The notes under the pieces were generated by a model that ran no database searches, was not told where the DNA came from, and saw nothing but the letters and a program-made list of their open reading frames with translations. A program made the translations under genes and the position numbers. This document shows positions 7,605 through 17,529 of a stretch of DNA of 60,638 bases, in pieces; the stretch's first letter is position 1, and every line of letters starts with the position of its first letter. The DNA comes from Gammaproteobacteria bacterium. GTDB lineage: Bacteria > Pseudomonadota > Gammaproteobacteria > JADZEE01. The stretch lies in assembly GCA_020850735.1 (NCBI GenBank), contig JADZEE010000087.1, positions 1 to 60,638 of the forward strand, written 5' to 3'.

Positions 7605-8205
7605 CGGCGGCCCTCGCCAGCTCCTCGATCCGCAGCATCGACGCGATCAGCTCCTTGCGCAGCTTCTGCTTGACGATCCACGGGCCGATGAGGGGGGGCA
7701 CCCAGAAATCCGGCTCGCGGTAGGTGCTGAAGCGCAGGATGGTGGTGCGCGGGCCGGCGGCGACGATCTCCCAGCGCGAGGCGCCGGCGCGGAAATCGCT
7801 CTGCGCGGGAATGATGGTCGTGACGATGACGCCATCGGGTTGCTCTTCGACGTCCTCGGTCATGACGAAGTCGAAGCAGAACACCAACACACAGGTGTGC
7901 GCATCGATCCGACGCTTCGCGTGGCGGTCGTCGTAGCGCTCGATGAGGCGCGAGGCGGTGAACATGTCGCTCACGCGGGCGATGCGATCGTGGTCGAGGG
8001 CGATCGCGCGCACGTTGGCGACCGGAGCGTCGAGGCGCAGCTCGGCGCTGGCGCTGTAGCGGCCGTTGGCGTAGCTGACCGCCGCCTGTTCGATCGTGCC
8101 CGCCGCCGCGGTGCAGGCCGCGAGGCACAGGGCGCTCGCCGTGATCCGGCGCCGTCGGCGCGACCTGGACGCTGCTGTGACTCCCGCGTTCAGGCTTGCT
8201 TGCAT
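7588..8205 (-). CDS. Exported SRPBCC/START-like protein
   Basis: 205 residues. A basic N-terminus and a hydrophobic stretch ('ITASALCLAACTAAAG') look like a signal peptide. The rest follows the SRPBCC helix-grip pattern: 'YSASAELRLDAPVANVRAIALDHDRIARV' (beta strand then helix; in two parts 'ASAELRLDAPVANV' and 'RAIALDHDRIARV'), an antiparallel sheet through 'GVIVTTIIPA' and 'TTILRFSTYREPDFWVPP', and a long C-terminal helix. This fold binds hydrophobic ligands; the ligand here is unknown. It lies in the argH-mutY operon, 47 bases after asmA and overlapping mutY. The envelope location and the AsmA neighbour make a lipid-related role conceivable, but this is a guess. Confidence 0.7.
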   Translation of the reverse strand: MQASLNAGVTAASRSRRRRRITASALCLAACTAAAGTIEQAAVSYANGRYSASAELRLDAPVANVRAIALDHDRIARVSDMFTASRLIERYDDRHAKRRIDAHTCVLVFCFDFVMTEDVEEQPDGVIVTTIIPAQSDFRAGASRWEIVAAGPRTTILRFSTYREPDFWVPPLIGPWIVKQKLRKELIASMLRIEELARAADGASP

Positions 8206-8252
8206 CGACCGGATCCCGGCGTGAGCCGCGCGCTTGCGCCGGCGCGCCGGGT

Positions 8253-11200
8253 CTATTTCTTGAACAACCCCTTGAGGGCGTCCTGGAGGAGCTCTTCGGG
8301 TTTCGCCGGTGCCGGTGCGGGCGCCGGCGCCGCGGTGCCGCCTGGCACGGGCGCTGCCCGCGGCGCGGCCTGCTGCTTGGGCAAACCGAGGGCGTCGCCG
8401 AGCTTGTCCTTCACCGTGTCCTGGAGCATCTTGCCGGCGACGGACTTGGCCAGCTTGGAGTAATCGGGTTTGCAGGCGCCGGCGATGTCGTCGAGCGCGC
8501 CCGCGCAGCGGATCGGGATCTTGTAGCCGCCGAGGTTGTAGGTGTCGGTACCCGCGACCGTGCGCCCCTGTTCGACGCCGACCTCGATCTTGTACTTCAT
8601 CTGCCCGGTCACCAGGTTCGCGAGCATGCCGTCGCCGGTGGCGAGGATGCCCGGTGAGCGCAAGATCAGATCGTTGTTGAACACGACGCCGTTCTTGACG
8701 TCGAGCGTGCCGGTGAGTTGTTCGAAGTTTGTGTCGCCGCCCTGCTGTTTCAGGGCCGCGATGCGGGTGACATCCTTGCTCTCGAAAATGATTTCCGCCT
8801 GCTCGAGCACCTTGCGCGCGTCGATGCCGTGCAGGATGCCGTTCTTGACCTCGAAGCTGCCGTTACCGTTGAGCGTGCGGATCAGGGCGTCCGAATCGCG
8901 ACCCGCCGCAGTGAGGTTCAGGGACACCGAGCCGACGCCCTCGAGCTTGTCGTTGCGGGCGTAGTCGCGCAGCAGCGGGCCGAGCTGGACACCGGCGAGC
9001 GTGCTGCTGACGTCGAGCTTGACCTGCTTGCCGGTGGCGTCGAGGTGGACCTTGCCGTCGTAGCGACCCTGGTAGAGCCGGGCGGCGGCCGGATCGATGC
9101 CGAGCCGGCCGTCGCGGGCGTTGACGGACACCTTGACGTCGGTCATTTTCGCGCCCGACAGCTCGAGCTGGCCGATGGCGAGATTGCCCTTGAGCTTGAG
9201 CGCGCGCAGGGTTTCGATCGGCAGCTGGGCCGCGCCCGCGGCGGCGGCCTCGGGCGTCGGTGGCGCGCCGGCCTTGCCCGGGGTCTTGGGCGGCAGGTAG
9301 CGATCGGCATTGAGCTTGTCGATGCCCAGACCGAACTGGATGTCCGGATCGGCGAAGCCCTGCACCGCGAGATCGCCGGTGATGGACGTCTCGTCGAGGG
9401 TGAGCGCGAGCTTGCTCAGGCTGACGCTGTCGGCGGTGCCCGCGATGTCGGTCCTGAGCGCGACCTGTCCGAGCACCTTGGGATCGGCGGTCCTGGGCAC
9501 TTCCTGATTGAGCTGGCGCAGCAGCGCGCGCAGATTGAACGGCGCCACCGACAGCTGGCCGCCGAAGGCCGGCGCGTCGACGATCCGGGTCGCGTCGATG
9601 CGGCCCTCGACGTTCAGCCCGAGTCCCTTGAGCGACAGATCGGCGACCGACGCCGTCTGCTTGTCGAGGTTGGCTTTCGCGTTCGCACCGAAGCTCACCG
9701 TCACCGGCGAGTTCGGGATGTCCTTGCCGGCGACGGTCGCCTGGACCGTCAGCGGCTGCAGGGTGAAATCGTTGCCCGAGCCCGAGATACCGGCGTCGGC
9801 CGTGATCGACTGCACGACTTGCGCGAGCCCGGCCTGATCCAGCGCTCGCAGCAGCGGTCCCGGGCGCTCGCCGCGTACGGCGAGCTGGCCGCTGATCGAG
9901 CCGTTGCTGGCGCCGAAATTGTTCGCCTTGAGGTTGCCGATCGCGTTTACGCCGATGCCACTGGCGCTGAACTGCGGCAGATCGATGCGGCCGCTGCCCA
10001 TGTCGACGTCGAAGCGGGTCGCCATCTCGAAGGCCTTGTCCGGCGCTTGGGCGAGCTTGCGACCGATCTCGGCGAGCGCGGGTTTGTCGCCGCCCTGCAA
10101 GGCACCGGCGACGATCAGCAGCGCCGGCAGATCCGCACCCTTGGCGTTCAGCTCGCCCTTGACGGCTGCCTGGTCGCCCTTGACGTTGCGTGCCTCCAGG
10201 TGGCCGCCGATGCTCGCGCCGACGAGCTGTGCCGTGAGCCTGGGCAGGTTCACCGTGCCCTTGCCGTAGTCGGCGTCGAGCTCCAGGGCGACGTCGAACG
10301 CGCGGTTCGGATGGTCGGCCAGCGCCTTGCCGGCGCGGGTGAGGGAGGCGTTCTTGCCGGCCTGGAACTGGCCGCCCACGCGCAGCAGCGTCGGCAGGTC
10401 CGGCCCGGCGGCCTTGAGCGTGCCCTTGACCGCCGGCGCGCCGGTGTCGATGGCCGCGGCGGTGAGTCCGCCGGTGATGGTGGCGCCGACCGCCTTGATC
10501 GTGAGATCCGCGAGCGTCGCATCGCCCGATTTCATGTCCGCGTCGACTTTCGCGGTCACCGCGTAGGACCGGTCGGCGAGGCGCGCGATCTGATCGGCGA
10601 GCGCCTTCACCTCGAGCACTCGGAACACCTGGGAGAGATCGTCGCCTTGCACCGCGAGCGCGGCCTGTACCGCCGGCGCGTCGGTGTCGATGCGGCTCGC
10701 GGTGAGATTGCCGGTGGCGGTCGCACCGAGCGCGGCGAGCGCGAGATCGGCGACACGGGCGGTGCCGGCGTCGAGATCGACGTCGACGCTCGCGGTCATG
10801 GTGATCGGCGCCTTGCCGTCGGGCACGTTGGGACCCCGATACTCGCCCTTCACCGCGAACGGTTGCAGTTTGAAGCGTTGGCCGCTCTCGTCGTAGGCGA
10901 CCGTGCCGGTGAGCGCGATGTCGCCCTCGAGCCTGGGTTTGTCGGCGGCGAAATCCGCGGCGAGCGTGAGCTCGATCGGCTGACCGAGCTCGAGCGCGCC
11001 CGTGGTCGCATTCAGGTGCCCCACCTTCCACGACCGGCCCGCGCCGGCGTCGGTGTAGGACAGCCCGGCATCCTTGACGTCGACGCCGCCCACCGCGAAC
11101 GCGGCGAGCTGCATCGGTTCGTACTGCTGCCGCGGTTCACCGGGCTGCGCCAGGTCCTCCCAGTTCGTGCGGCCGTTCGCGGCGACCGCGAGGTTGATCA

Positions 11201-11546
11201 CCGCGCCGTGCAGGCGCACGGTGTCCATCTCGATCTCCTTGCGCAGCAGCGCCAGCAGCTTCACCCGGGCCTCGAGCAGATCGACGTGCAGGAACGGCTC
11301 GTCGCTGAAGCCCGCGGGGTTGCCGAGCGTGACGCCCCGGACCGTCAGACCGAGCCACGGATACCAGCTCATGTCGATGTCGCCCGCAATCGTGAGCTTG
11401 CGTCCCGTGCGCGCCTGGACCTTCTCGACGATCCAGCCCTTGTGGTCGTTCGGGTCGAGAAACGCGGGTACGGCGACGACGGCACCGATGGCGATCACGA
11501 CGAGAAGAAAAAAGACGAACAGGACGAGCTTCAGGACGGTCTTCAT
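8253..11546 (-). CDS. AsmA-family inner-membrane anchored envelope protein
   Basis: 1097 residues. The N-terminal membrane anchor 'LVLFVFFLLVVIAIGAVV' is followed by the AsmA chorein-like opening 'GRKLTIAGDIDMSWYPWLGL' and 'GVTLGNPAGF'. AsmA-like proteins are now seen as long beta-groove proteins that help phospholipid traffic between the membranes. The middle (about 280-640) contains at least four related units of roughly 100-130 residues, each with 'AVKGxLxAxGxDLPxLLxVxG' type strands, which lengthens the protein well beyond E. coli AsmA (about 617). A canonical AsmA C-domain follows ('LNGNGSFEVKNGILHGID'), then a Pro/Ala-rich linker and the end 'ALKGLFKK'. The start ATG overlaps the upstream stop (ATGA). 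Confidence 0.93.
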   Translation of the reverse strand: MKTVLKLVLFVFFLLVVIAIGAVVAVPAFLDPNDHKGWIVEKVQARTGRKLTIAGDIDMSWYPWLGLTVRGVTLGNPAGFSDEPFLHVDLLEARVKLLALLRKEIEMDTVRLHGAVINLAVAANGRTNWEDLAQPGEPRQQYEPMQLAAFAVGGVDVKDAGLSYTDAGAGRSWKVGHLNATTGALELGQPIELTLAADFAADKPRLEGDIALTGTVAYDESGQRFKLQPFAVKGEYRGPNVPDGKAPITMTASVDVDLDAGTARVADLALAALGATATGNLTASRIDTDAPAVQAALAVQGDDLSQVFRVLEVKALADQIARLADRSYAVTAKVDADMKSGDATLADLTIKAVGATITGGLTAAAIDTGAPAVKGTLKAAGPDLPTLLRVGGQFQAGKNASLTRAGKALADHPNRAFDVALELDADYGKGTVNLPRLTAQLVGASIGGHLEARNVKGDQAAVKGELNAKGADLPALLIVAGALQGGDKPALAEIGRKLAQAPDKAFEMATRFDVDMGSGRIDLPQFSASGIGVNAIGNLKANNFGASNGSISGQLAVRGERPGPLLRALDQAGLAQVVQSITADAGISGSGNDFTLQPLTVQATVAGKDIPNSPVTVSFGANAKANLDKQTASVADLSLKGLGLNVEGRIDATRIVDAPAFGGQLSVAPFNLRALLRQLNQEVPRTADPKVLGQVALRTDIAGTADSVSLSKLALTLDETSITGDLAVQGFADPDIQFGLGIDKLNADRYLPPKTPGKAGAPPTPEAAAAGAAQLPIETLRALKLKGNLAIGQLELSGAKMTDVKVSVNARDGRLGIDPAAARLYQGRYDGKVHLDATGKQVKLDVSSTLAGVQLGPLLRDYARNDKLEGVGSVSLNLTAAGRDSDALIRTLNGNGSFEVKNGILHGIDARKVLEQAEIIFESKDVTRIAALKQQGGDTNFEQLTGTLDVKNGVVFNNDLILRSPGILATGDGMLANLVTGQMKYKIEVGVEQGRTVAGTDTYNLGGYKIPIRCAGALDDIAGACKPDYSKLAKSVAGKMLQDTVKDKLGDALGLPKQQAAPRAAPVPGGTAAPAPAPAPAKPEELLQDALKGLFKK

Positions 11547-11941
11547 GGCGTACCTCCTTCGTATTCACCGGCGCGACGCGCGTCGCCACGAACCCGGTCG
11601 GCCGGGTAGCGTTGCTCGTTGCGTGCAAGCTTGGCAAAGGCCGCCGCGAGCAGATCCACCTCGAGCTTGTCCGCCGTACGCACCAGGTATATGAGTATGT
11701 CGGCGAGCTCCTCGGCCACGGCGTCGCGCTTGGCGGGTGCCAGCGTCCGGCTGTCGGCCTCGCTCAGCCACTGGAAGTGCTCCACCAGCTCCGCCGCCTC
11801 GGCGATGAGCGCCATCGCCAGATTCTTGGGTGAATGGAACTGGTCCCAGTCGCGCGCCTGCGCGAATGCGGCCAGCCGGATCCGCAGGGATTCCAGCGTC
11901 GCGGCCGGGGCGGAGCGGGTATCGGAGCCGGGGCCCGTCAC
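11543..11941 (-). CDS. MazG-like nucleotide pyrophosphohydrolase
   Basis: 132 residues from GTG 11941, which overlaps the argH stop (GTGA). The protein has the all-alpha NTP pyrophosphatase pattern: '[20 protein letters not shown]' with the ExxE pair (in two parts '[11 protein letters not shown]' and '[13 protein letters not shown]'), then '[15 protein letters not shown]' with the second E/D metal set. It resembles the RS21-C6/YpjD branch, which hydrolyses dCTP and modified dNTPs to the monophosphate, a house-cleaning function. The role fits the operon partners mutY and yggX, which also deal with damaged nucleotides and oxidative stress. The exact substrate cannot be read from sequence. Confidence 0.88.
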   Translation of the reverse strand: MTGPGSDTRSAPAATLESLRIRLAAFAQARDWDQFHSPKNLAMALIAEAAELVEHFQWLSEADSRTLAPAKRDAVAEELADILIYLVRTADKLEVDLLAAAFAKLARNEQRYPADRVRGDARRAGEYEGGTP

Positions 11942-13344
11942 TTCGCGCCGACCGCGCTCAGGCGCGCGCGCGCCCGGCCGGCTGCCGCGCGGACCTGCTC
12001 CGGCGCCGTCCCGCCGACGTGGTCGCGCGCCGCAACCGAGCCCTCGAGCGTCAGGACCGCGAACACGTCGTCCTCGATCTGCGGTGCGAACTCGCGCAAG
12101 GTCTCGAGTGCCAAGGCGTCCAGATCGACGCCCTGCTCGCTGGCGTGGCGCACCGCGCGGCCGACGATGGCATGCGCGTCGCGAAACGGTACGCCCTTGC
12201 GCACCAGGTAGTCGGCGAGATCGGTGGCGGTGGTGTATCCGTCCCGGGCGGCGGCGCGCATCCTTTCGCGCCTGATCTCGATGTGCGGCACGAGATCGGC
12301 ATAAGCCCGCAGGCACTGCCCCAGTGTGACCGCCGCGTCGAACAGGGGTTCCTTGTCTTCCTGGTTGTCCTTGTTGTAAGCGAGCGGCTGGCCCTTCATG
12401 AGCGTGAGCAAGGCCACCAGATCGCCGAATACACGCCCGCTCTTGCCGCGCACGAGCTCGGGGACGTCGGGGTTTTTCTTCTGCGGCATGATCGAGGAGC
12501 CGGTGCAGAACCTGTCGGGCAGCTCGACGAAACCGAATTGCGGCGAGCTCCACAGCACCAGCTCCTCGGAAAAACGCGACAGGTGCATCATCGCGAGGCT
12601 CGCGGCGGCGGTGAACTCGATGGCGAAATCGCGGTCGCTGACCGCGTCGAGCGAGTTCTCGCACACGCTCTCGAAGCCGAGCAGCTCGGCCGTGTAGGCG
12701 CGGTCGATGGGAAAGCTCGTGCCGGCGAGCGCGGCCGCACCGAGCGGCATGCGGTTGACCCGCTTGCGGCAGTCCGCCAGCCGCTCACGGTCGCGCAGCA
12801 GCATCTCCACCCAGGCGAGCAGGTGGTGGCCGAAGGTGACGGGCTGCGCCGGCTGCAGATGGGTGTAGCCCGGCATGATGGTCTGGGCCTCGCGCTCGGC
12901 GCAGTCGATGAGCGCGTTCGCGAGGCGCTCGATCTCGGCGGTGATGGCGTCGATCTCGGCGCGCAGGTACAACCGCACGTCGGTGGCGACCTGATCGTTG
13001 CGCGAGCGCGCGGTGTGCAGCTTCTTGCCCACGGCACCGATGCGCTCGGTCAGGCGCGCCTCGATGTTCATGTGCACGTCTTCGAGCTCGTCGATCCACG
13101 CGAACTCGCCGCGCTCGATGTCGATGCGGATGTCCTCGAGCCCGCCGACGATGGCGTCGCACTCGGCACCGGTCAGCATGCCGCAGCGCGCAAGCATGCG
13201 CGCGTGCGCGACCGAGCCGGTGATGTCGCAGGCATAAAGCCGCTGATCGAAACCGACCGAGGCGGTAAACTCCTCCACGAAGCGGTTGGTCGCTTCGGAG
13301 AAGCGACCACCCCAAAGCCTGTCATTGCCCGGATCGCCTGTCAT
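11938..13344 (-). CDS. argH: Argininosuccinate lyase
   Basis: 468 residues from ATG 13344. It cleaves argininosuccinate to arginine and fumarate. It begins '[20 protein letters not shown]'. The family signature is '[15 protein letters not shown]' with the catalytic Ser in the flexible loop, and '[17 protein letters not shown]' and '[15 protein letters not shown]' are the other conserved boxes. Length is standard. An upstream in-frame extension of about 160 codons lacks similarity and is ignored. A TATACT -10-like sequence lies about 35 bases upstream. The gene is first in the minus-strand operon ending at yggX and is divergent from algZ, the argH-algZ-algR neighbourhood known from pseudomonads. 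Confidence 0.98.
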   Translation of the reverse strand: MTGDPGNDRLWGGRFSEATNRFVEEFTASVGFDQRLYACDITGSVAHARMLARCGMLTGAECDAIVGGLEDIRIDIERGEFAWIDELEDVHMNIEARLTERIGAVGKKLHTARSRNDQVATDVRLYLRAEIDAITAEIERLANALIDCAEREAQTIMPGYTHLQPAQPVTFGHHLLAWVEMLLRDRERLADCRKRVNRMPLGAAALAGTSFPIDRAYTAELLGFESVCENSLDAVSDRDFAIEFTAAASLAMMHLSRFSEELVLWSSPQFGFVELPDRFCTGSSIMPQKKNPDVPELVRGKSGRVFGDLVALLTLMKGQPLAYNKDNQEDKEPLFDAAVTLGQCLRAYADLVPHIEIRRERMRAAARDGYTTATDLADYLVRKGVPFRDAHAIVGRAVRHASEQGVDLDALALETLREFAPQIEDDVFAVLTLEGSVAARDHVGGTAPEQVRAAAGRARARLSAVGAK

Positions 13345-13434
13345 TGATGGGTACGCGCGCGGATATGCGGACAGTATAACGTATGCCGTTTCCACCCGAC
13401 CGGGCCGGGCAGAGCGCGCCGTGACGGTGCGCAC

Positions 13435-14526
13435 GTGAAGGGCGCGCGCCTGCACGGGGCCGATCCGTGGCGCGGTGGCCGCGTCGACGACGGCCTGTTC
13501 CTGCCCGACTTCTGTTCGATCCGCGTGGTATTCGTCGTCGTCGTGCTGTCGGAGCTGCTGGCGTTCATGTTTGCGCTGGTGGCGACCACGGGCCTGTGGC
13601 GGCGGCTGGACGATCTTGCCCTCATCTCGCTGCTGGTGCAGTGGACGGCGCTCGCCTGCACGGCGGTTCTGTGCGTGCTGCGGCGCGCGCTGTTGCGCCT
13701 GTCCGAAGTCGGGGCGGCGACCGCGGCCTACCTGCTGATCCTGCTGGTGACCGCCGTGGTCAGCGAGGCGGCGTGGTGGAGTGTCGGCGGTTTCGATCCG
13801 GAGCGGCGGCTGATCGCGGCGGAGCACGGGGAGTTCCTGTTCCGCAACCTGTCGGTGTGCGCACTGGTCGCGGCGGTCGCGCTACGCTACTGCTACGTGC
13901 AGTATCATTGGCAGCGCCAGCTGCAGGCGGAATTGCAGGCGCGCCTGCAGGCCCTGCAGGCGCGCATCCGGCCGCATTTCTTTTTCAACTGCATGAACAC
14001 GATCGCGAGCCTGACCCGGATCCGGCCGGCGGCGGCGGAGCGGGCCGTGGAGGATCTCGCCGATCTGTTCCGTGCCAGCCTTGCCGATGCGCGCGACCTG
14101 GTGCCGGTGGGTGAGGAAATCGCGCTCAGCCGCAAGTACCTGGACATCGAGCAATTGCGCCTGGGCGAGCGCCTGCGGGTGGAGTGGGAGGTGGCCGATC
14201 TGCCTGCCGCCTGCCGCCTGCCTGCGCTCAGCCTGCAGCCGCTGGTGGAAAACGCCGTCTACCACGGCATCGAACCGCGCCCCGGCGGGGGCAGCCTGCG
14301 CGTGCGCGGGTGGACCGAGGCCGGCCGGATGCTGCTGGAAGTATGCAATCCGCTGCCGACCCCCGGGGCGGGGCAGCGGCCCGGCAACCGCGTCGCCCAG
14401 GACAACGTCCGCCAGCGCCTCGCCGCCCATTTCGGCGCCGCGGCGACGCTGGAGGTGCAAGTGCGCAGCGACGAATACCGCGTGCGGATCGCGATTCCGC
14501 TCCAGGACGGGGAGAACCGGGCATGA
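13435..14526 (+). CDS. algZ: LytS/AlgZ-type membrane sensor histidine kinase
   Basis: 363 residues from GTG 13435. Four hydrophobic segments lie between about 30 and 165, then a short coiled segment rich in Gln/Leu. The phospho-acceptor box of the His_kinase LytS family is '[18 protein letters not shown]' (His about 178), and the unusual ATPase has '[17 protein letters not shown]' (N box) and a weak G box. This matches AlgZ (FimS), the partner of AlgR. In pseudomonads the pair controls type IV pilus and exopolysaccharide genes; the targets here are unknown. The stop overlaps the start of the response regulator (ATGA). A Met/Val choice of start remains possible. Confidence 0.9.
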   Translation: MKGARLHGADPWRGGRVDDGLFLPDFCSIRVVFVVVVLSELLAFMFALVATTGLWRRLDDLALISLLVQWTALACTAVLCVLRRALLRLSEVGAATAAYLLILLVTAVVSEAAWWSVGGFDPERRLIAAEHGEFLFRNLSVCALVAAVALRYCYVQYHWQRQLQAELQARLQALQARIRPHFFFNCMNTIASLTRIRPAAAERAVEDLADLFRASLADARDLVPVGEEIALSRKYLDIEQLRLGERLRVEWEVADLPAACRLPALSLQPLVENAVYHGIEPRPGGGSLRVRGWTEAGRMLLEVCNPLPTPGAGQRPGNRVAQDNVRQRLAAHFGAAATLEVQVRSDEYRVRIAIPLQDGENRA

Positions 14527-15275
14527 GCACCGCACCACGGCGGATACGCGTGCTGGTGGTCGACGATGAGCCGTTGGCGCGGCAACGCCTGCGGGCCCTG
14601 CTGGAAGACATCGGCACGAGCACCGTGGTCGCCGAGGCGGGCACGGGGCAGGACGCGATCGCGGCGGTCGCGCAGGAACGGCCCGACGTCGTCCTGCTCG
14701 ACATCCGCATGCCCGGCATGGACGGGCTCGAAGCGGCGCGCCACCTCGCCGCGCTGCCGGCCGCGCCGGCGGTGGTGTTCACCACGGCGTACGGCGACCA
14801 CGCGCTGGCCGCCTTCCAGGCGAATGCCGTCGCCTATCTGCTCAAACCCGTGCGCCAGGATCAGCTGGCACAGGCGCTCGAGCGCGCCGCGGCCCTGTCC
14901 GGCACCCGCCTCGAGGCGCTCGCGGCCGCGGGCCACGGCGACGGCGGGCGCACGCACGTCAGTGCGGTCATCGGCGGCAATCTGCGCCTGGTCCCGGTCG
15001 CCGAGGTGCGCTGTTTTCTTGCCGAGCAGAAGTACGTCACGGTGATCTGGCCCGGCGGGGACGTTCCCATCGAGGACCCCTTGAAGGCGCTCGAAGATGA
15101 ATTCGCCGGCCGGTTCCTGCGCATCCATCGCAACGCACTGATCGCCGTCGCCCACGTCGACGGTCTGGTGCGCAGCCCCGATGGCGGCTGGCGCGTGGCG
15201 CTGCGCGGCATCGATCGCCAGTTCCCGGTCAGTCGCCGGCTGCTGGCCGGTGTGCGCAAGTGGCTGCGCGGCTGA
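14523..15275 (+). CDS. algR: LytTR-family response regulator AlgR
   Basis: 250 residues from ATG 14523. The receiver domain has 'VLVVDDEPLARQRL', the phosphorylated Asp in 'DVVLLDIRMPGMDGL', the conserved Thr/Ala in 'VVFTTAYGDHALAAF', and the Lys in 'AYLLKPV'. The LytTR DNA-binding domain follows from about 150 ('RCFLAEQKYVTVIW', 'FLRIHRNALIAVAHVDGL'). The architecture and the coupled kinase identify AlgR. LytTR proteins bind paired imperfect repeats upstream of targets. No such repeat could be confirmed within this window. Confidence 0.93.
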   Translation: MSTAPRRIRVLVVDDEPLARQRLRALLEDIGTSTVVAEAGTGQDAIAAVAQERPDVVLLDIRMPGMDGLEAARHLAALPAAPAVVFTTAYGDHALAAFQANAVAYLLKPVRQDQLAQALERAAALSGTRLEALAAAGHGDGGRTHVSAVIGGNLRLVPVAEVRCFLAEQKYVTVIWPGGDVPIEDPLKALEDEFAGRFLRIHRNALIAVAHVDGLVRSPDGGWRVALRGIDRQFPVSRRLLAGVRKWLRG

Positions 15276-15315
15276 AGCGGCGCTCGCCGACGCCGCCACG
15301 GCGGGCCGCAACCGC

Positions 15316-16053
15316 TCAACGGCGTTGCAGATCGCCCCACAGGGCCTGCAGCGCCGCGAGCGCCACCACGGCCGCGGTCTCGGTACGCAGGATGCGCGGT
15401 CCCAGACGCACCGGGGTGTAACCGGCCGCCCCGGCGGCGTCGATTTCCTCCGGCGCGAGCCCGCCCTCGGGCCCGATCAGCACGGTCACCGGACCGGCCG
15501 GGGGCGGCAGTTGCGCGAGCGTGCGGGGCGCCTCGGCACGCAGTACCAGGCGCAGCGCCGGACGGTCGTCGGCGAGCCAGTCGGCGAGTGCGGCCGGCGC
15601 GCGCACCGGCGGCACGCGGCAACGGCCGCACTGCTCGCAGGCGCTCACGACCACGCCGCGCCAGTGCTGCAGCCGACTCGCGCTGCGCGCGGCATCGAGA
15701 CGGACCGTCGAACGCGCGGTTGCGAGCGGTACGATGCGCGCGACGCCGAGCTCGACCGCTTTTTGCAGCGTGTAGTCCATGCGCTCGCCGCGCGAGATGC
15801 CCTGGGCCAGGGTCAGATCCAGGGCGCTTTCGCGGTCGACGTCGACGAAACGCCCGACCTGGCAGTGCACGACGCGCTTGCCGATGGACGCGATCCGCGC
15901 TTCGTATTCGCCCCCGCGGCCGTCGAACAGCACCACCGGGGAGCCGACGCGCGCCCGCAGTACGCGCGCCAGGTGAGCGCCGGCGGTCGCGTGCAGATCG
16001 ACGCCCGCCCCGGCGGTCAGCGGACCGGCGACGTGAAAGCGTGGTACGCGCAT
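15316..16053 (-). CDS. rsmE: 16S rRNA (uracil1498-N3)-methyltransferase
   Basis: 245 residues. An N-terminal PUA-like domain ('RVPRFHV', 'HLARVLRARVG') is followed by a SPOUT methyltransferase with the trefoil-knot motifs 'LIGPEGGLAPEEID' and 'VRLGPRILRTETAAV', which are diagnostic of RsmE. The enzyme methylates U1498 in the decoding region of 16S rRNA using SAM. Starts four bases after the bioA stop, so it is the second gene of a bioA-rsmE unit. Its convergent neighbour is algR. Confidence 0.96.
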   Translation of the reverse strand: MRVPRFHVAGPLTAGAGVDLHATAGAHLARVLRARVGSPVVLFDGRGGEYEARIASIGKRVVHCQVGRFVDVDRESALDLTLAQGISRGERMDYTLQKAVELGVARIVPLATARSTVRLDAARSASRLQHWRGVVVSACEQCGRCRVPPVRAPAALADWLADDRPALRLVLRAEAPRTLAQLPPPAGPVTVLIGPEGGLAPEEIDAAGAAGYTPVRLGPRILRTETAAVVALAALQALWGDLQRR

Positions 16054-16057
16054 CGCC

Positions 16058-17407
16058 TCACACCCGCGTCGCCCGATCGATCCCCTCGGTGGCGACCTCG
16101 GCGAGCATGCGGATCTCGTCCCCGGTGATCACGTACGGGGGCATGAAGTAGACGACGTTGCCGAGCGGACGCAGCAGCACGCCGTGCGACAGCGCGTGTT
16201 CGTACACGCGCAGGCCGCGGCGTTCCTGCCAGGGGAAGGGCTCGCGGGTGTCGCGATCGCGCACCATCTCGATGGCCAGGATCATGCCGTACTGGCGCAC
16301 TTCCGCGACATGGGGGTGCTCGGCGAGATGCGCGGTGGCATCGCGCATGGTGGCCGCCAGGCGCTCGTTGGCGGCGATGACGTCCTGTTCTTCGAAGATG
16401 TCGAGCGTGGCGTGCGCGGCGGCGCAGCCCAGCGGGTTGCCCGTATAGCTGTGCGAGTGCAGGAAGGCGCGGAGCTTGTCGTAATCGTCGTAGAACGCGT
16501 CGTACACCGCCGTGGTGGTCAGTACTACCGACAGCGGCAGATAGCCGCCGGTCAGACCCTTGGAAAGGCACATGAAATCGGGCGACACGCACGCCCGCTC
16601 GCTGGCGAACAGGGTGCCGGTGCGGCCGAATCCGACCGCGATCTCGTCGGCGATGAGATGGACGTGGTGACGGGTGCAGGCCTCGCGCAGCAGCTCCAGG
16701 TAGACCGGGTGGTACATGCGCATGCCGCCCGCGCACTGCACCAGCGGCTCGACGATGACCGCGCAGATCTCATCACTCCGGCGTTCCAGCAGCCGCGCCA
16801 TCGGCTCGAACTGGCGCCGGGAGCAGTCCGCCCAGGACTCGCCCGGTTCGCGCAGATAGCAATCCGGCGAGGGCGCGATGATGGTCTCCATCAGCAATGG
16901 GCCATAGGTGTCCTTGTACAGCCTGACGTCGCCGACCGCGAGCGCACCCAGGGTTTCGCCGTGGTAGCTGTTCGCCAGGGCCACGAACCGCCGCTTGTCC
17001 GGGCGCGCGTGATTGAGCCAGTAGTGAAAGCTCATCTTCAGCGCCACCTCGACCGCCGCCGAGCCGTTGTCGGCGAAAAAGCAGCGCTCGAGTCCGGGCG
17101 GGGTGATCGACACCAGGCGCTCGCCCAGGCGGATCGCCGGCTCGTGCGAAAAGCCGGCGAATATGACGTGCTCCAGCTCGTCGAGCTGTTCCTTGATCGC
17201 CGCGTTGATGCGCGGATTGGCGTGGCCGAACAGGTTCACCCACCAGGAACTCACGGCGTCCAGGTAACGGCCGCCTTCGAAGTCCTCCAGCCACACGCCC
17301 CGGCCGCGGCGGATCGGCACCAGCGGCACGCGTTCGTGGTCCTTCATCTGCGTGCACGGGTGCCACAGGACGTTCAGATCCCGGCTGACCATGTCGGCAT
17401 TGGACAT
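16058..17407 (-). CDS. bioA: Adenosylmethionine-8-amino-7-oxononanoate aminotransferase
   Basis: 449 residues from ATG 17407. This PLP enzyme transfers the amino group from SAM to KAPA to give DAPA, the third-last step of biotin synthesis. Motifs: 'WHPCTQMKDHE' at the start (the BioA signature), 'VSSWWVNLFGHANP', 'FFADNGSAAVEVALKMS', 'HGETLGALAVGD', 'LIADEIAVGFGRTG', the PLP-binding Lys in 'FMCLSKGLTGGYLPLS', and 'HSHSYTGNPLGCAAA'. No other bio genes are nearby. I looked for a BirA-type operator upstream and did not see one. Divergent from the TerB-like gene with about 120 bases between. Confidence 0.97.
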   Translation of the reverse strand: MSNADMVSRDLNVLWHPCTQMKDHERVPLVPIRRGRGVWLEDFEGGRYLDAVSSWWVNLFGHANPRINAAIKEQLDELEHVIFAGFSHEPAIRLGERLVSITPPGLERCFFADNGSAAVEVALKMSFHYWLNHARPDKRRFVALANSYHGETLGALAVGDVRLYKDTYGPLLMETIIAPSPDCYLREPGESWADCSRRQFEPMARLLERRSDEICAVIVEPLVQCAGGMRMYHPVYLELLREACTRHHVHLIADEIAVGFGRTGTLFASERACVSPDFMCLSKGLTGGYLPLSVVLTTTAVYDAFYDDYDKLRAFLHSHSYTGNPLGCAAAHATLDIFEEQDVIAANERLAATMRDATAHLAEHPHVAEVRQYGMILAIEMVRDRDTREPFPWQERRGLRVYEHALSHGVLLRPLGNVVYFMPPYVITGDEIRMLAEVATEGIDRATRV

Positions 17408-17529
17408 GAACAGAAGCCTCTGTCTGTTAATATCGGAACCTGCCGGGCCTGACGCGCTCGAACTCACAGGCGAGCGGCCTCGCGCCGCCAACCGGCCGCA
17501 CCACCCCCGCATCGGGATACCGCCGACTC

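Noticed and set aside
8718..11609. Open frame of more than 900 codons on the plus strand opposite asmA
   Set aside because: The composition is Arg/Gly/Asp-biased without any family motif. It is the antisense image of a GC-rich gene; the minus-strand AsmA has a membrane anchor, domains and overlaps with neighbours.
17408..17529. BirA operator between bioA and the TerB-like gene
   Set aside because: No TTGTAAACC/GGTTTACAA-type dyad is present.
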